A stretch of DNA of 64,000 bases, from contig JBEKBS010000012.1 in assembly GCA_050015275.1 (NCBI GenBank), forward strand, positions 75,165 to 139,164, given 5' to 3'. The stretch is from DATKJS01 sp050015275 (GTDB lineage Bacteria; Acidobacteriota; Aminicenantia; Aminicenantales; Saccharicenantaceae). Shown one piece after another: positions 25,749 to 37,327 of this stretch (its first letter is position 1; the number at the start of each line of letters is the position of its first letter). The position numbers and the translations under genes were made by a program. Under the pieces are notes generated by a model. That model was given only the letters and a program-made list of their open reading frames with translations. It ran no database searches and was not told the origin of the DNA.

Positions 25749-26685
25749 GACCCACGTCATCGTCAATCCGGAATCGAACCGCGGCCGGACCCGGAAACGC
25801 TGGGGCGACATCCGGGAGGCCATGAAGAATTTCCTCCGGGAATACAAGTACGAGTTCACGGAGAAGCCCTGCCACGCGACGGAGATCACGCGCCAGGTTA
25901 TCAAGGAAGGGACCGAGCTCGTCATCGGCGTCGGCGGCGACGGGACCATGAACGAGATCGCCAACGGGTTCTTCGAGGACCGCAAGATGATCAATCCCGA
26001 GGCCACGCTCGGCGTCATCCCCTCGGGCACGGGCTGCGACCTGACCAAGAGCCTGAACATCCCCCCGGGCCTGGCCGGTGCGCTCAAGGTCATCACGGAA
26101 GCCCCGTCCGTCCGGATGGACGTGGGTCAGGTCCGTTTCAAGAATCACTCGGGCGCGGACGAGGAGCGCTTTTTCCTGAATGTTGCTGATTTCGGCCTGG
26201 GTGGCGAAGTCGTCCGGAAGGTCAACCAACGCCGCCTCGAACGCAAGGCCTCGTCCTACGTCCGCTGCCTCGTGGAGACCATGGTCCAGTACCGGAGCAA
26301 GAAGGTCAAGATCCGGGTGGATGGCGAGGATATCCCTCAGGGGGAATACCTGATCGGGGCCATCGCCAACGGCCGCATCTTCGGCAAGGGGATGAAGATC
26401 GCGCCTGAAGCCCGGCTTGACGACGGCCTCTTCGACAACGTGTTCGTCCGGAGCCTGAGGTTCCTCGAGTTCTGCCTCCACGGTTGGAAGCTCATCAACG
26501 GCAGCCACTTGTCCCACCCGAAGATCTCTCTCATCCGCGGGCGGAAAGTCGAGGCGGTGCCGCCGGACGGAACAACCGATGTCCTTCTCGAGCTCGACGG
26601 CGAGCAGCTCGGGCGTTTGCCGGCGACGTTCGAGATCCTCCCGCAGAACCTGGCCATCAAGGGATTCCTCGGACAGCTCCACTGA
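25735..26685 (+). CDS. Diacylglycerol/lipid kinase family protein (YegS/BmrU-like)
   Basis: 316 residues. The DAGK catalytic motif GVGGDGTMNEIANG lies near residues 64-77, followed by the second nucleotide-binding segment GVIPSGTGCDL near 94. The C-terminal beta-sandwich domain (~140-316) ends with ATFEILPQNL. Family members phosphorylate diacylglycerol, sphingoid or related lipids with ATP at the membrane surface; the lipid here is unknown. Start at 25735 overlaps the membrane protein gene by 14 nt. It converges with the lytic transglycosylase 39 nt away. Confidence 0.85.
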   Translation: MRRFKTHVIVNPESNRGRTRKRWGDIREAMKNFLREYKYEFTEKPCHATEITRQVIKEGTELVIGVGGDGTMNEIANGFFEDRKMINPEATLGVIPSGTGCDLTKSLNIPPGLAGALKVITEAPSVRMDVGQVRFKNHSGADEERFFLNVADFGLGGEVVRKVNQRRLERKASSYVRCLVETMVQYRSKKVKIRVDGEDIPQGEYLIGAIANGRIFGKGMKIAPEARLDDGLFDNVFVRSLRFLEFCLHGWKLINGSHLSHPKISLIRGRKVEAVPPDGTTDVLLELDGEQLGRLPATFEILPQNLAIKGFLGQLH

Positions 26686-26724
26686 CGGCCGGGGCAAGCC
26701 GCTTCCCCGAACGGCCTTCGGCCG

Positions 26725-27294
26725 TCAATATTCTTTTTTCTGGGCTGCGAGGTCCGGGTCGTTCGTCAGGACGGTCCGCCCTGACGCATCGCGGAACTTG
26801 ACGACCGCTCGCGCGGAGCGGATTTCGGATCTGTTGTACCTGGCCATGATCCGGCTGATATAGTCCCGGGTTTCCTGATAGGGCGGGATCTTCCCGCCGT
26901 ATTTCTTAACGGCTTCCTGGCCGGCGTTATAGGCGGCCAGGACCAGCTGGGTCTTGCCATTGTAGAGCTGGATCAAGTCTTTCAGATACTTCGTCCCGCC
27001 CTCGATGTTCTGGGCGGCGTCAAAGACGTTCCCGACCCCGTACTGGGTGGCCGTATCCGGCATCAATTGCATGAGCCCCATCGCTCCCTTTTCCGACAGG
27101 GCGAAGTTGTCATAATCGGATTCGGCCCGGATGATGGCATGGATGAGCTCCGGGTCCACCCTGTGCTTCTCGGCGACACGCTCGACGATGGGGTTATAAA
27201 GCTTCTTGAGGTCAGCGGAAGAGGCCCCAAAAAGGGCCGGGATCCAGAGAACGATGGCCAGGGCCGCCGTCCATCCTCTTTTCCAGGCGTTCAT
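26725..27294 (-). CDS. Lytic murein transglycosylase (SLT/GH23 domain)
   Basis: 189 residues from the ATG at 27294, preferred because GGAG is 5 nt upstream and a signal peptide (1-24) follows immediately. The GH23 domain shows the catalytic Glu in IIRAESDYD (~52), then GAMGLMQLMP and the closing LAAYNAG motif. It cleaves peptidoglycan glycan strands, producing 1,6-anhydromuropeptides in the periplasm. It is 70 nt downstream of alaS on the same strand. Confidence 0.88.
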   Translation of the reverse strand: MNAWKRGWTAALAIVLWIPALFGASSADLKKLYNPIVERVAEKHRVDPELIHAIIRAESDYDNFALSEKGAMGLMQLMPDTATQYGVGNVFDAAQNIEGGTKYLKDLIQLYNGKTQLVLAAYNAGQEAVKKYGGKIPPYQETRDYISRIMARYNRSEIRSARAVVKFRDASGRTVLTNDPDLAAQKKEY

Positions 27295-27364
27295 GACTGC
27301 TCCGCGTCCCATCATGGCCTGGGTGCCGTCGCTTGGCAATCCCCCCGGGAGGTGAATCGAGGGG

Positions 27365-30024
<2,660 letters not shown>

Positions 30025-30028
<4 letters not shown>

Positions 30029-31182
30029 TTGGGCTCTTCTTCAGCCCCCCCCTCGACGCGCTCCACCTTGCCCATCCCCTTCTCCATCTCTTCCGTAGCG
30101 ATGTCCAGGGTGGACTGGATGCCCATGACGCGGAGCTTGAAATTGTCCGGGTTGGAAGAGTATTTCATCCCCTGTTCGAAGGAGATATAGCCGTCACGGT
30201 AGAGCTGGTAGATGGACTGGTCGAAGGTCTGCATCCCGTACTGGGAAACGCCCGCCGTGATGGCGTCTTTGATCATTCCCGACTTGTCCTTGTCGGCGAT
30301 GCATTCCTGGAGGTAGGGGGTCGTGATCATGACCTCGACGGCCGGCACCCGGCCCTGTCCGTCCATTCTCGGGATGAGGCGCATGGAGATGATGGCCTTG
30401 AGGATGCTGGAGAGCTGGAGTCGGACCTGCCTCTGGTGGTGGGGGGCGAAGACGGAGATGATGCGGTTGATGCTCTCCGGGGCATCGAGAGTGTGGAGGG
30501 TGCTGAGGACGAGATGGCCCGTCTCGGCCGCGAGTAGCGCCGTCTCGATCGTGTCCAGGTCGCGCATTTCGCCGACGAGGATGATATCGGGGTCCTCGCG
30601 GAGGCAGGCCCGCAGGCCGCGCGAGAAGCTCGTGACGTCCATCCCGACCTCCCGCTGGCTGATGGTGCTCTTCTTGTCCTTGTGGAGGTACTCGATCGGG
30701 TCCTCGATCGTGATGATGTTCTCCCGGCGGAAGGTGTTGATATATTCGATCATGGCCGCCAGGCTTGTGGTCTTGCCGCTGCCGGTCGTCCCGGTCACGA
30801 GGACGAGGCCCCTCTGGTAGAACGCGATCTTCTCCAGGACCTCGGGCAGAAGGAGCTGCCGGATCGTCTTGACCTCCAGGGGGATGATGCGCAGGGCAAT
30901 GGCCAGCGATCCCCGCTGATAATAGATGCTGCCGCGGAAGCGGCCGAAGCCCGGGAGGCTGTAGGCCAGGTCGATGTCGAATTCCTCCCGGAGCCTTTCC
31001 CTCTGGTAATCCGACATCATCTGGTTGGCCAGCTCCTCGCAGTCTGCGGGGGCCAGGCGGGGAAACCCGGTCAGGGGCGTCAGCGTCCCGTGGACACGGA
31101 TCATCGGATGGTTGCCGGCCTTGAAGTGAAGGTCCGAAGCGTCACGCTCGATGCCGATTTTCAAGAATTCATCAATAACCAT
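30025..31182 (-). CDS. pilT: Twitching motility ATPase PilT
   Basis: 385 residues. N-terminal PAS-like domain with SDLHFKAGNHPMIRVHG, then the RecA-like core with Walker A GTTGSGKTT (~132), the Asp box EDPIEYLH, Walker B LREDPDIILVGEMRD (~195) and the His box STLHT. AIRNLIRE, the typical PilT C-terminal signature, is not evident, but the DGYISFEQGMKYSSNPDNF end matches PilT/PilU-type retraction ATPases. It powers type IV pilus retraction at the inner membrane. No other pilus gene is in the window. GGGAGGAG precedes the start. Confidence 0.9.
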
Positions 31183-31202
31183 GAGGCTCTCCTCCCATGA
31201 AA

Positions 31203-32129
31203 CTAGGCCACATACGTGAGCCAGTCAAAAGTGTCATCCCGCGTCCCGTTGAGATAGGCGAAAAAGGCTTCCTGGATCTTCCGGGTGACGGGCCCCCGCT
31301 TTCCGTTCCCGATGACGATCTTGTCGATCGAGCGGATCGGAGTGATCTCGGCCGCGGAGCCGGTGAAGAACACCTCGTCCGAAATATAGAGGATCTCGCG
31401 CGGGATCGTGTCTTCGACGACCCGGACGCCTATCTCCTCGAGAAGCGTCATGACCGAATCCCGGGTGATGCCGGGCAGGACCGACGAGGACAAGGGCGGC
31501 GTATAGACAGTGCCCCCACGGACCAAGAAGAGGTTTTCCCCGCTCCCCTCGCTGACGTGCCCGCGGATGTTGAGGGCGATGCCCTCGGCATAGCCGTCCA
31601 GATTGGCTTCCATCTTGATGAGCTGGGAGTTCATGTAGTTGGCGCCCGACTTGGCCAGGGCCGGGAACGTGTTCGGAGCCATGCGCCACCAGGAGGAGAT
31701 GCAGACGTCCACGCCGCTCTCCAGGGCTTCCGGGCCGAGATACTGGCCCCATTCCCAGACGAGGATGGCGCAATCGACGGGATTCGGGAAGGGATCAACG
31801 CCGAGGGTCTTGTATCCCCGGTAGACGATGGGGCGGACATAGCAGGCCTTCAGCTTATTGACCTTGATGGTCTCGACGACGGCCCGGTTGAACTCCTCCT
31901 GGGAATACGGGACCTCGATGCGGTAGATCTTGCACGAATTGTACAGCCGACGGGTGTGGTCCTGCAGCCGGAAAACGGCCGTCCCTTTGGGCGTGTCGTA
32001 CGCCCTGAAGCCTTCAAAGATGGAACTCCCATAGTGGACAACGTGAGAAGCGACATGGATGTGGGCGTCTTTCCAGGGGACGAACCGCCCGTTCATCCAG
32101 ACGAAGCTGTTTTCCAGGAAAGGACTCAT
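31203..32129 (-). CDS. ilvE: Branched-chain amino acid aminotransferase (fold-type IV PLP)
   Basis: 308 residues from the ATG at 32129 (GGAG 8 nt upstream). Seen: HYGSSIFEGFRAY near 40, YVRPIVYRGY near 105, a Lys in the LAKSGANYMNSQ segment (~158) that should bind PLP, EGSGENLFLV (~192) and TGSAAEITPI near 255. Catalyses the last step of valine, leucine and isoleucine synthesis and the first step of their degradation. Fold-type IV D-amino-acid transaminases and ADC lyases are related, but length and motifs match IlvE. Confidence 0.9.
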   Translation of the reverse strand: MSPFLENSFVWMNGRFVPWKDAHIHVASHVVHYGSSIFEGFRAYDTPKGTAVFRLQDHTRRLYNSCKIYRIEVPYSQEEFNRAVVETIKVNKLKACYVRPIVYRGYKTLGVDPFPNPVDCAILVWEWGQYLGPEALESGVDVCISSWWRMAPNTFPALAKSGANYMNSQLIKMEANLDGYAEGIALNIRGHVSEGSGENLFLVRGGTVYTPPLSSSVLPGITRDSVMTLLEEIGVRVVEDTIPREILYISDEVFFTGSAAEITPIRSIDKIVIGNGKRGPVTRKIQEAFFAYLNGTRDDTFDWLTYVA

Positions 32130-32271
32130 CGACGACTCCTTCCTTCGATCGTTCGTTCGAGGCTCCTCTCCTGCCGGAGCGGACCTCACGGTTTTTCGAG
32201 GCCTCATGTTATATCAATCGCCGGCGGGAAGTCAAACCGCCGAGGCCGGGCCCCGGGGCCCCCCCAAGCCC

Positions 32272-33210
32272 TCATACGTTCTCCCCGCAGTGGGGGCAGC
32301 TGCGGGACTTGGGCGGGAGAGGCCGGCGGCAGTTCCAGCACTGGCCGGAGGCCTTCTGTTCCCGGGCCTTGATCCGGAGCATGATGTCGTCGATCTCCGA
32401 TGTTTTGGGGGTCTTGCCCTTGTAAAGCGACAGGTCCCGGACGATCTCGGCGGCGCTCTGGTAACGGTCCTCGACCTTGGGGGCCAGGGCCTTCATGATG
32501 ATGGTGTCGATCTCCTTGGGGACCTTGTTGTTGCGGATCCGCGGCGGCGTGATCTTGCCCTGCTGGGCCTTTTCCAGGATCTTGAAGGGGTCCGGGTCGA
32601 AGATCGGTGGCCGGCCGATGATCATCTCGTAGAAGATGCAGCCGATCGAATAGATATCCGACGCGTAGCTGGCCTTGCCCAGGAACTGTTCCGGCGCCAT
32701 ATAGGGCGGAGACCCGATCCTCGTCGAGGCGTACGGCACGGAGTTGAGCCAGGCCGAGGTCCCGAAGTCCGTGATCTTGGCCGTCCCGTCCTCCGAGATG
32801 ATGATGTTCGACGGCCTCAGGTCCCTGTGGATGATCTTGTTTTTATGGGCGTGGTCGATGCCGTAGGCGACCTGCTTGACGTAGTCCAGGGCCTGCTCGT
32901 AGCCGAGAACCCGCTCCTTCTCCAGGATCTTCTCAAGGGTCGGACCTTTGACATACTCCATGACCATGAAAAAAACGTTCTTCTCTTTTTCGGCGGCCAG
33001 CATCCGGACGATGTTCGGATGGCTGAGGGCGGCCTGCAGCCGCGGCTCCTTCAGGAGCTTGTAGAGCTCGGCGGACTGCTTATGGGGGACCTTGATGGCG
33101 ACCTTGATATCGAGCCAGGTATCCTTGGCCAGATAGACGGAGCCGAAGCCGCCGCTGCCGAGCGAGCGGAGGATCTCGTATTTTCCGACCTTCTGGCCCT
33201 GGAGAAACAT
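32272..33210 (-). CDS. Serine/threonine protein kinase with C-terminal zinc ribbon
   Basis: 312 residues, no transmembrane segment. Kinase motifs in order: glycine loop GSGGFGSV (~18), VAIK Lys (~40), HRDLRPSNII catalytic loop (~129) and DFG (~150), then the APE-equivalent MAPEQF. The usual Lys of HRDLKPxN is Arg here. The last 25 residues, CWNC...CPHCGE, form a zinc ribbon. It lies 1 nt after rsmE at the 3' end of the hrcA heat-shock operon, so expression may be stress-linked. Its substrate is unknown; a cytosolic soluble Hanks-type kinase is the inference. Confidence 0.85.
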   Translation of the reverse strand: MFLQGQKVGKYEILRSLGSGGFGSVYLAKDTWLDIKVAIKVPHKQSAELYKLLKEPRLQAALSHPNIVRMLAAEKEKNVFFMVMEYVKGPTLEKILEKERVLGYEQALDYVKQVAYGIDHAHKNKIIHRDLRPSNIIISEDGTAKITDFGTSAWLNSVPYASTRIGSPPYMAPEQFLGKASYASDIYSIGCIFYEMIIGRPPIFDPDPFKILEKAQQGKITPPRIRNNKVPKEIDTIIMKALAPKVEDRYQSAAEIVRDLSLYKGKTPKTSEIDDIMLRIKAREQKASGQCWNCRRPLPPKSRSCPHCGENV

Positions 33211-33211
33211 G

Positions 33212-33955
33212 TCAATCGTTCCAAAAATGGGCGATCATCGCGACCCCGGCGATCGCCGCCGTCTCGGCCTTGAGGATCCGCCGCCCGAGACTGGCGGCCT
33301 CGCACCCGGCCTCTCTGAATGCCCGTTCTTCGCCTTCGGTCCATCCCCCTTCCGGCCCGACGAAGACCGTGACCGCCGGAGCCGGCGGCCCTCCCTTCTT
33401 TTCCGCCTCGAGGAGAAAGTCCTTGAGGGGCTTCCCTCCGTTTTCGCTCAGAAACAGCCTCAGTCCATCACCCGGCCGGGCGAGGATGTCTTCCAGCCGT
33501 TCGGCCGGATGAACGGCCGGCGCCGCCCAGCCCTTGCTCTGCTTGGTGGCCTCCCTGGCGATCCTGGCCCAGCGTTCCGCCTTCCGGGCTTCCCGCTCCA
33601 CGGAGGCCTTCAGCGAGCGGGCGGTCTCCAGAGGGATGAAATCGGAGATCCCGATCTCCGATGCTTTCTGCAGGATGAACTCCATCTTTTTGGCCTGCAG
33701 GAGCCCCTGCGCCAAAGCCAGCTTGACGCGAGAGGCCTCGGCATCGGCTCGTTCGAGGATCTCGACGACCGTCCGGTCCCTCTTCACCGACTGGACCCGG
33801 CCCAAAACGCGGCGGCCGCCTCCGTCGAAAAGCCGGACCTGGTCACCCTCTTTGATTCTGGCCGCCTTGGCCAAGTGGCGGTGCTCCGCGCCCACGAGGG
33901 TGACGCGGGACACCCCCGGCTCGATCCGGGGAACATAAAACTGGTTCGACGTCAA
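33212..33955 (-). CDS. rsmE: 16S rRNA m3U1498 methyltransferase RsmE, TTG start
   Basis: 247 residues if started at the TTG at 33955; this is the family length, gives the expected N terminus (NQFYVP) and lies 13 nt after dnaJ. An ORF extension to 34111 runs inside dnaJ in another frame and is rejected. The N-terminal PUA-like domain is followed by the SPOUT knot: KASEIGISDFIPLETARS (in parts, ~100) and GPEGGWTEGE (~205), LGRRILKAETA (~227). dnaJ-rsmE adjacency is common in bacteria. Confidence 0.9.
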   Translation of the reverse strand: MTSNQFYVPRIEPGVSRVTLVGAEHRHLAKAARIKEGDQVRLFDGGGRRVLGRVQSVKRDRTVVEILERADAEASRVKLALAQGLLQAKKMEFILQKASEIGISDFIPLETARSLKASVEREARKAERWARIAREATKQSKGWAAPAVHPAERLEDILARPGDGLRLFLSENGGKPLKDFLLEAEKKGGPPAPAVTVFVGPEGGWTEGEERAFREAGCEAASLGRRILKAETAAIAGVAMIAHFWND

Positions 33956-33968
33956 ATCTGTCCCTGGC

Positions 33969-35105
33969 CTAATGGAGGATGTTCTTGACCTTGTGGATGA
34001 CACTCTCGTCGACCGTCTCGACGTTTTCGCCCCTGAGTTCGGCCAGCCTTGCCAGGAGCGTTCTCTGCTCCTTGGACAGGCCGTCGGGTGTCTTGACCTG
34101 GACCCTGACAAAAAGATCCCCTCTTCTCCGGCTGGAGATATCCTGGATGCCCTGGCCCTTGAGCTTAAAGGATTCTCCCGGCTGGGTCCCGGCGGGGATC
34201 TTCAGGACCTCACTCCCGTTAAGGGTCGGGATCCCGATCCTGGCCCCGAGCGCCGCCTGGGTCGACGAGATCTCGATCTGGCAGACCAGGTCGTTTTCTT
34301 CCCGCTCAAAAAACGGATGCTTGAGGACCCGGGTGACGACATAAAGGTCGCCTCCCGGCATCCCTTCGTCCCCGGCTTCCCCTTCCTCGACCAGCCTCAG
34401 CCGGGAGCCGTCGCTCACTCCGGCCGGGATCCGGACCCTGAGGGCCCGCTTTTCCTTGACGTGGCCTTTCCCCCCGCAGTGGTCGCAGGGTGATGAAATG
34501 ACCTCGCCGCGGCCCTGGCACCTCGGACACGTCCTGGCCACCGTGAAGAAGCCCTGCTGATAACGCATCTGGCCTTTTCCGCCGCATGACGGGCAGGCGG
34601 AGGGGGTTCTCCCGGGCTTGCTTTTCGACCCGTGACAGGCCGGGCAGACCTCGGACCGGTTCAGCTTGATCTCCCTGTCGACTCCCGACGCGGCTTCCTC
34701 CAAGCTGATCTCGACCTCGAGGGCCAGGTCCCGGCCTCTCTCGCGCTCGCGGCCGCCCCGGCGCCTACCGCCGGCGCCGAAGAAATCCCCGAAGCTGAAA
34801 CCGAAGAAATTCCCGAGGATATCCTCGAAGTCCTCGAAGACGGAAGAGTCGAATCCGGAGAAGCCCTGAAAGCCTTCGCCGCGCAGCCCGTCCTGGCCGT
34901 AGCGGTCATAGACCGATCGCTTCTCGACATCGATGAGGACGCTGTAGGCTTCGGCGGCCTCCTTGAACCTCTCCTCGGCTTCCTTGTTCCCGGGGTTGCG
35001 GTCAGGATGGTGCTTCAGCGCCATCTGGCGGTAGGCTTTCTTGATCTCTTCGGGCGGGGCGTTCCGCGGAATTCCGAGGATCTCGTAATAATCCCGCTTA
35101 GCCAT
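33969..35105 (-). CDS. dnaJ: Co-chaperone DnaJ (Hsp40)
   Basis: 378 residues. J domain (1-70) with HPD in LKHHPDRNPG, Gly/Phe-rich linker (~75-115), four zinc-finger repeats (CPACHGS, CPSCGGKG, CPRCQGRG and CDHCGGKG, ~148-205) and the C-terminal peptide-binding domains. Stimulates DnaK ATPase and presents substrate. The start overlaps the dnaK end by 8 nt, so the two are translationally coupled. Confidence 0.96.
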   Translation of the reverse strand: MAKRDYYEILGIPRNAPPEEIKKAYRQMALKHHPDRNPGNKEAEERFKEAAEAYSVLIDVEKRSVYDRYGQDGLRGEGFQGFSGFDSSVFEDFEDILGNFFGFSFGDFFGAGGRRRGGRERERGRDLALEVEISLEEAASGVDREIKLNRSEVCPACHGSKSKPGRTPSACPSCGGKGQMRYQQGFFTVARTCPRCQGRGEVISSPCDHCGGKGHVKEKRALRVRIPAGVSDGSRLRLVEEGEAGDEGMPGGDLYVVTRVLKHPFFEREENDLVCQIEISSTQAALGARIGIPTLNGSEVLKIPAGTQPGESFKLKGQGIQDISSRRRGDLFVRVQVKTPDGLSKEQRTLLARLAELRGENVETVDESVIHKVKNILH

Positions 35106-36678
35106 TCGGGTCCAACCTCACCCCCTCGCCTTTCTGCCTCTCGATGATCGCCTCGAGCTCGTTCGGCGCGAGCCCGGAGGAGGGCCTGACCTCGATCTTC
35201 TGCTGCAGCCCTGTCGCGACGTCCCTGGCCGAGACCTTGACGAGGCCGTCGGCGTTGATCTCGAACGTCACGTCAACCTGGGGCACGCCGGCGGGAGCGG
35301 GCTCGATGCCCACGAGCTCGAACACGGCCAGCGATTTGTTCAGCGAAGCGAGCGGGTTTTCCCCCTGGAGGACGTGCAGCCTGACCCGGCGCTGGTTGTG
35401 CTCGACGGTCGTGAAGGATTTCGTCTTCCGCAGGGGGATCGTCGAGTTCTTCTCGATGACCGTCTCGTAGCCATCGTTCTCCGTCTCGATCCCGAGGGAA
35501 AAGGGAGCGACGTCGAGAAGGAGGATTAGCCCGCGGACCTGGCCCTGGAGGATGCCGGATTGGATGGCCGCCCCCATCGCCACGATCTCGTCCGGATTGA
35601 TGTGCTCGGCCGGTTTTTTCTCGAAGAACTCCGTCAGCCTCTTCTTGACCAGCGGCATCCTGGTCTGGCCGCCGACGAGGATGACGTCGTCGATCTTGTC
35701 GGGGTCCAGGCGGGCCGCGCCGAAAGCTTCTTCGATCAGGGGGATCGTCCGCTCGACGAGGTCGGACGTCAGCTCCTCGAGCCTCTGACGGTTCAGGATC
35801 TTCTTGAGGTGCTTGGAACTTGTCTGGTCCGAGCAGATGAACGGCAGGTTGATCTCGGTCTCCAGGGTGAAGGACAGCTCCCGCTTGGCCCTTTCCGAGG
35901 CTTCCTTGATCCTCTGCAGGGCCAGCTTATCGTGGTGGAGGTCGATCCCCGTCTCCTTGCGGAAATCCTCGACCAGCCACTCGATGATCCTGTTGTCGAA
36001 ATCCTCGCCGCCGAGGTAGGAATCGCCGTTGGTGGCGAGGACGTTGAAGACGCCGTCCCGGATCTCCATCAGGGTGATATCGAAGGTCCCGCCGCCGAGG
36101 TCGAAGACCGCGGCGGTCCCGTTCTTCTTGCTGTTGAGACCGTAGGCCAGGCCGGCGGCCGTCGGCTCGTTGATGACCCGCTGGACGTCGAGGCCGCTGA
36201 TCAGGGCGGCGTCCTTGGTCGCCTGCCTCTGGTGGTCGTTGAAATGGGCAGGGACCGTGATGACGGCGTCCGCGACCTTTTCGCCGAAAAAGGACTCCGC
36301 GCACCCCTTGAGGTAGGACAGGATCATGCCCGAGAGCTCCTGGGGGGTGAATGTCCTCGACTCCACGGCGACAAGCACATCCCCGTTCTTGGCCTCGGTC
36401 AGCCTGTAGGGGAGCCTGGCCCGCGCCGACGAGATCTCATCGGAAACGAATTTCCGGCCGATGAGCCGCTTGACGGCAAAAATGGTGTTCTGGGGATTGG
36501 TGATCGCCTGCCTCAGGGCCAGCGTCCCGACCAGCCTCTCCCCCGCCGAAGTGAACGAGACGACGGAGGGTGTCGTCGGCAGACCCTCCAGGTTGGGGAG
36601 GACGATCGGGCTGCCCCCATCGAGATAGGCAATGCAAGAATAGGTCGTGCCGAGGTCGATTCCGATGATGCGATCCAT
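35098..36678 (-). CDS. dnaK: DnaK-type Hsp70 chaperone lacking the helical lid
   Basis: 526 residues from the ATG at 36678; the frame upstream overlaps grpE. The nucleotide-binding domain is complete: IGIDLGTTYSCIAYL at the N terminus, ITVPAHFNDHQRQATKDA near 140, VFDLGGGTFDIT near 190 and VGGQTRMP near 330. The beta-sandwich substrate domain is present, including the interdomain linker replaced by RGLILLLDVAPFSLGIE. The protein stops right after SSGLAPNELEAII, where the alpha-helical lid (about 100 residues in E. coli DnaK) would begin. The stop is natural and overlaps dnaJ, so it is not a frameshift. Operon position supports a real Hsp70. Confidence 0.9.
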   Translation of the reverse strand: MDRIIGIDLGTTYSCIAYLDGGSPIVLPNLEGLPTTPSVVSFTSAGERLVGTLALRQAITNPQNTIFAVKRLIGRKFVSDEISSARARLPYRLTEAKNGDVLVAVESRTFTPQELSGMILSYLKGCAESFFGEKVADAVITVPAHFNDHQRQATKDAALISGLDVQRVINEPTAAGLAYGLNSKKNGTAAVFDLGGGTFDITLMEIRDGVFNVLATNGDSYLGGEDFDNRIIEWLVEDFRKETGIDLHHDKLALQRIKEASERAKRELSFTLETEINLPFICSDQTSSKHLKKILNRQRLEELTSDLVERTIPLIEEAFGAARLDPDKIDDVILVGGQTRMPLVKKRLTEFFEKKPAEHINPDEIVAMGAAIQSGILQGQVRGLILLLDVAPFSLGIETENDGYETVIEKNSTIPLRKTKSFTTVEHNQRRVRLHVLQGENPLASLNKSLAVFELVGIEPAPAGVPQVDVTFEINADGLVKVSARDVATGLQQKIEVRPSSGLAPNELEAIIERQKGEGVRLDPNG

Positions 36679-36682
36679 GGCG

Positions 36683-37327
36683 TTAATCCTTCTTGGGAAC
36701 GATGACCTTGACCAGGGCCGGGCGGAGAAGCCGGTTGTGGAGCATATAGCCTTTCTGGAGCTCTTCCGTGACGCGGGGCTCCTGGACCTCCGACGACTCT
36801 TCCATGGCCATCGCCTGGTGAAACGACGGGTCGAAATGATCGTCTTTGATCTCGATCGGCTGAACACCCCGCTTGAGAAGGAGGTTCATGGACATCCTGT
36901 AGATGAGGTCGATCCCTTCCCTGAACGTCTTCCCGTCCGCGTCTCCGCCCGAGGCCTGAAGGGCCCGCTCGAAATTGTCCAGGATTCCCAGGAACTCGAG
37001 CAGCACCTCGCTCAGGGCGAACTGGAAGTAATCGCTTTTCTCCCGCTCGAGCCTCTTCCGGAGGTTCTCGACGTCGGCGAGCTTCCTCAGATATTGGTCC
37101 TTGAGGTCCTCTGTCTCCTTCCGGAGGTGCTTAATCTCGGCCTCCCTCTTCTTGAGCTTCTCCTTCAGATGCTTGACCGCCTGGGCAGGCTCTTTGTCAT
37201 GGAAGGCGGCCTCTGGTTTCTCCGGTTCGGCAGCCACTGGCTCCTTTGGTCCGTCCTCTCCGGGGGCCCCGGGCTCCGCGATGTATTCGATCTCTTCGGC
37301 CGGCTTTTCTTTTTTGTCGTCTGTCAT
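36683..37327 (-). CDS. grpE: Nucleotide exchange factor GrpE
   Basis: 214 residues. An acidic, low-complexity N terminus (1-50) precedes a long coiled coil (~50-110, EKLKKREAEIKHLRKETEDL), then the core with DNFERAL (~128) and the beta domain (FDPSFHQAMAMEES, ~175). Releases ADP from DnaK. The start overlaps the hrcA stop as ATGA; dnaK follows 4 nt downstream. Confidence 0.94.
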   Translation of the reverse strand: MTDDKKEKPAEEIEYIAEPGAPGEDGPKEPVAAEPEKPEAAFHDKEPAQAVKHLKEKLKKREAEIKHLRKETEDLKDQYLRKLADVENLRKRLEREKSDYFQFALSEVLLEFLGILDNFERALQASGGDADGKTFREGIDLIYRMSMNLLLKRGVQPIEIKDDHFDPSFHQAMAMEESSEVQEPRVTEELQKGYMLHNRLLRPALVKVIVPKKD

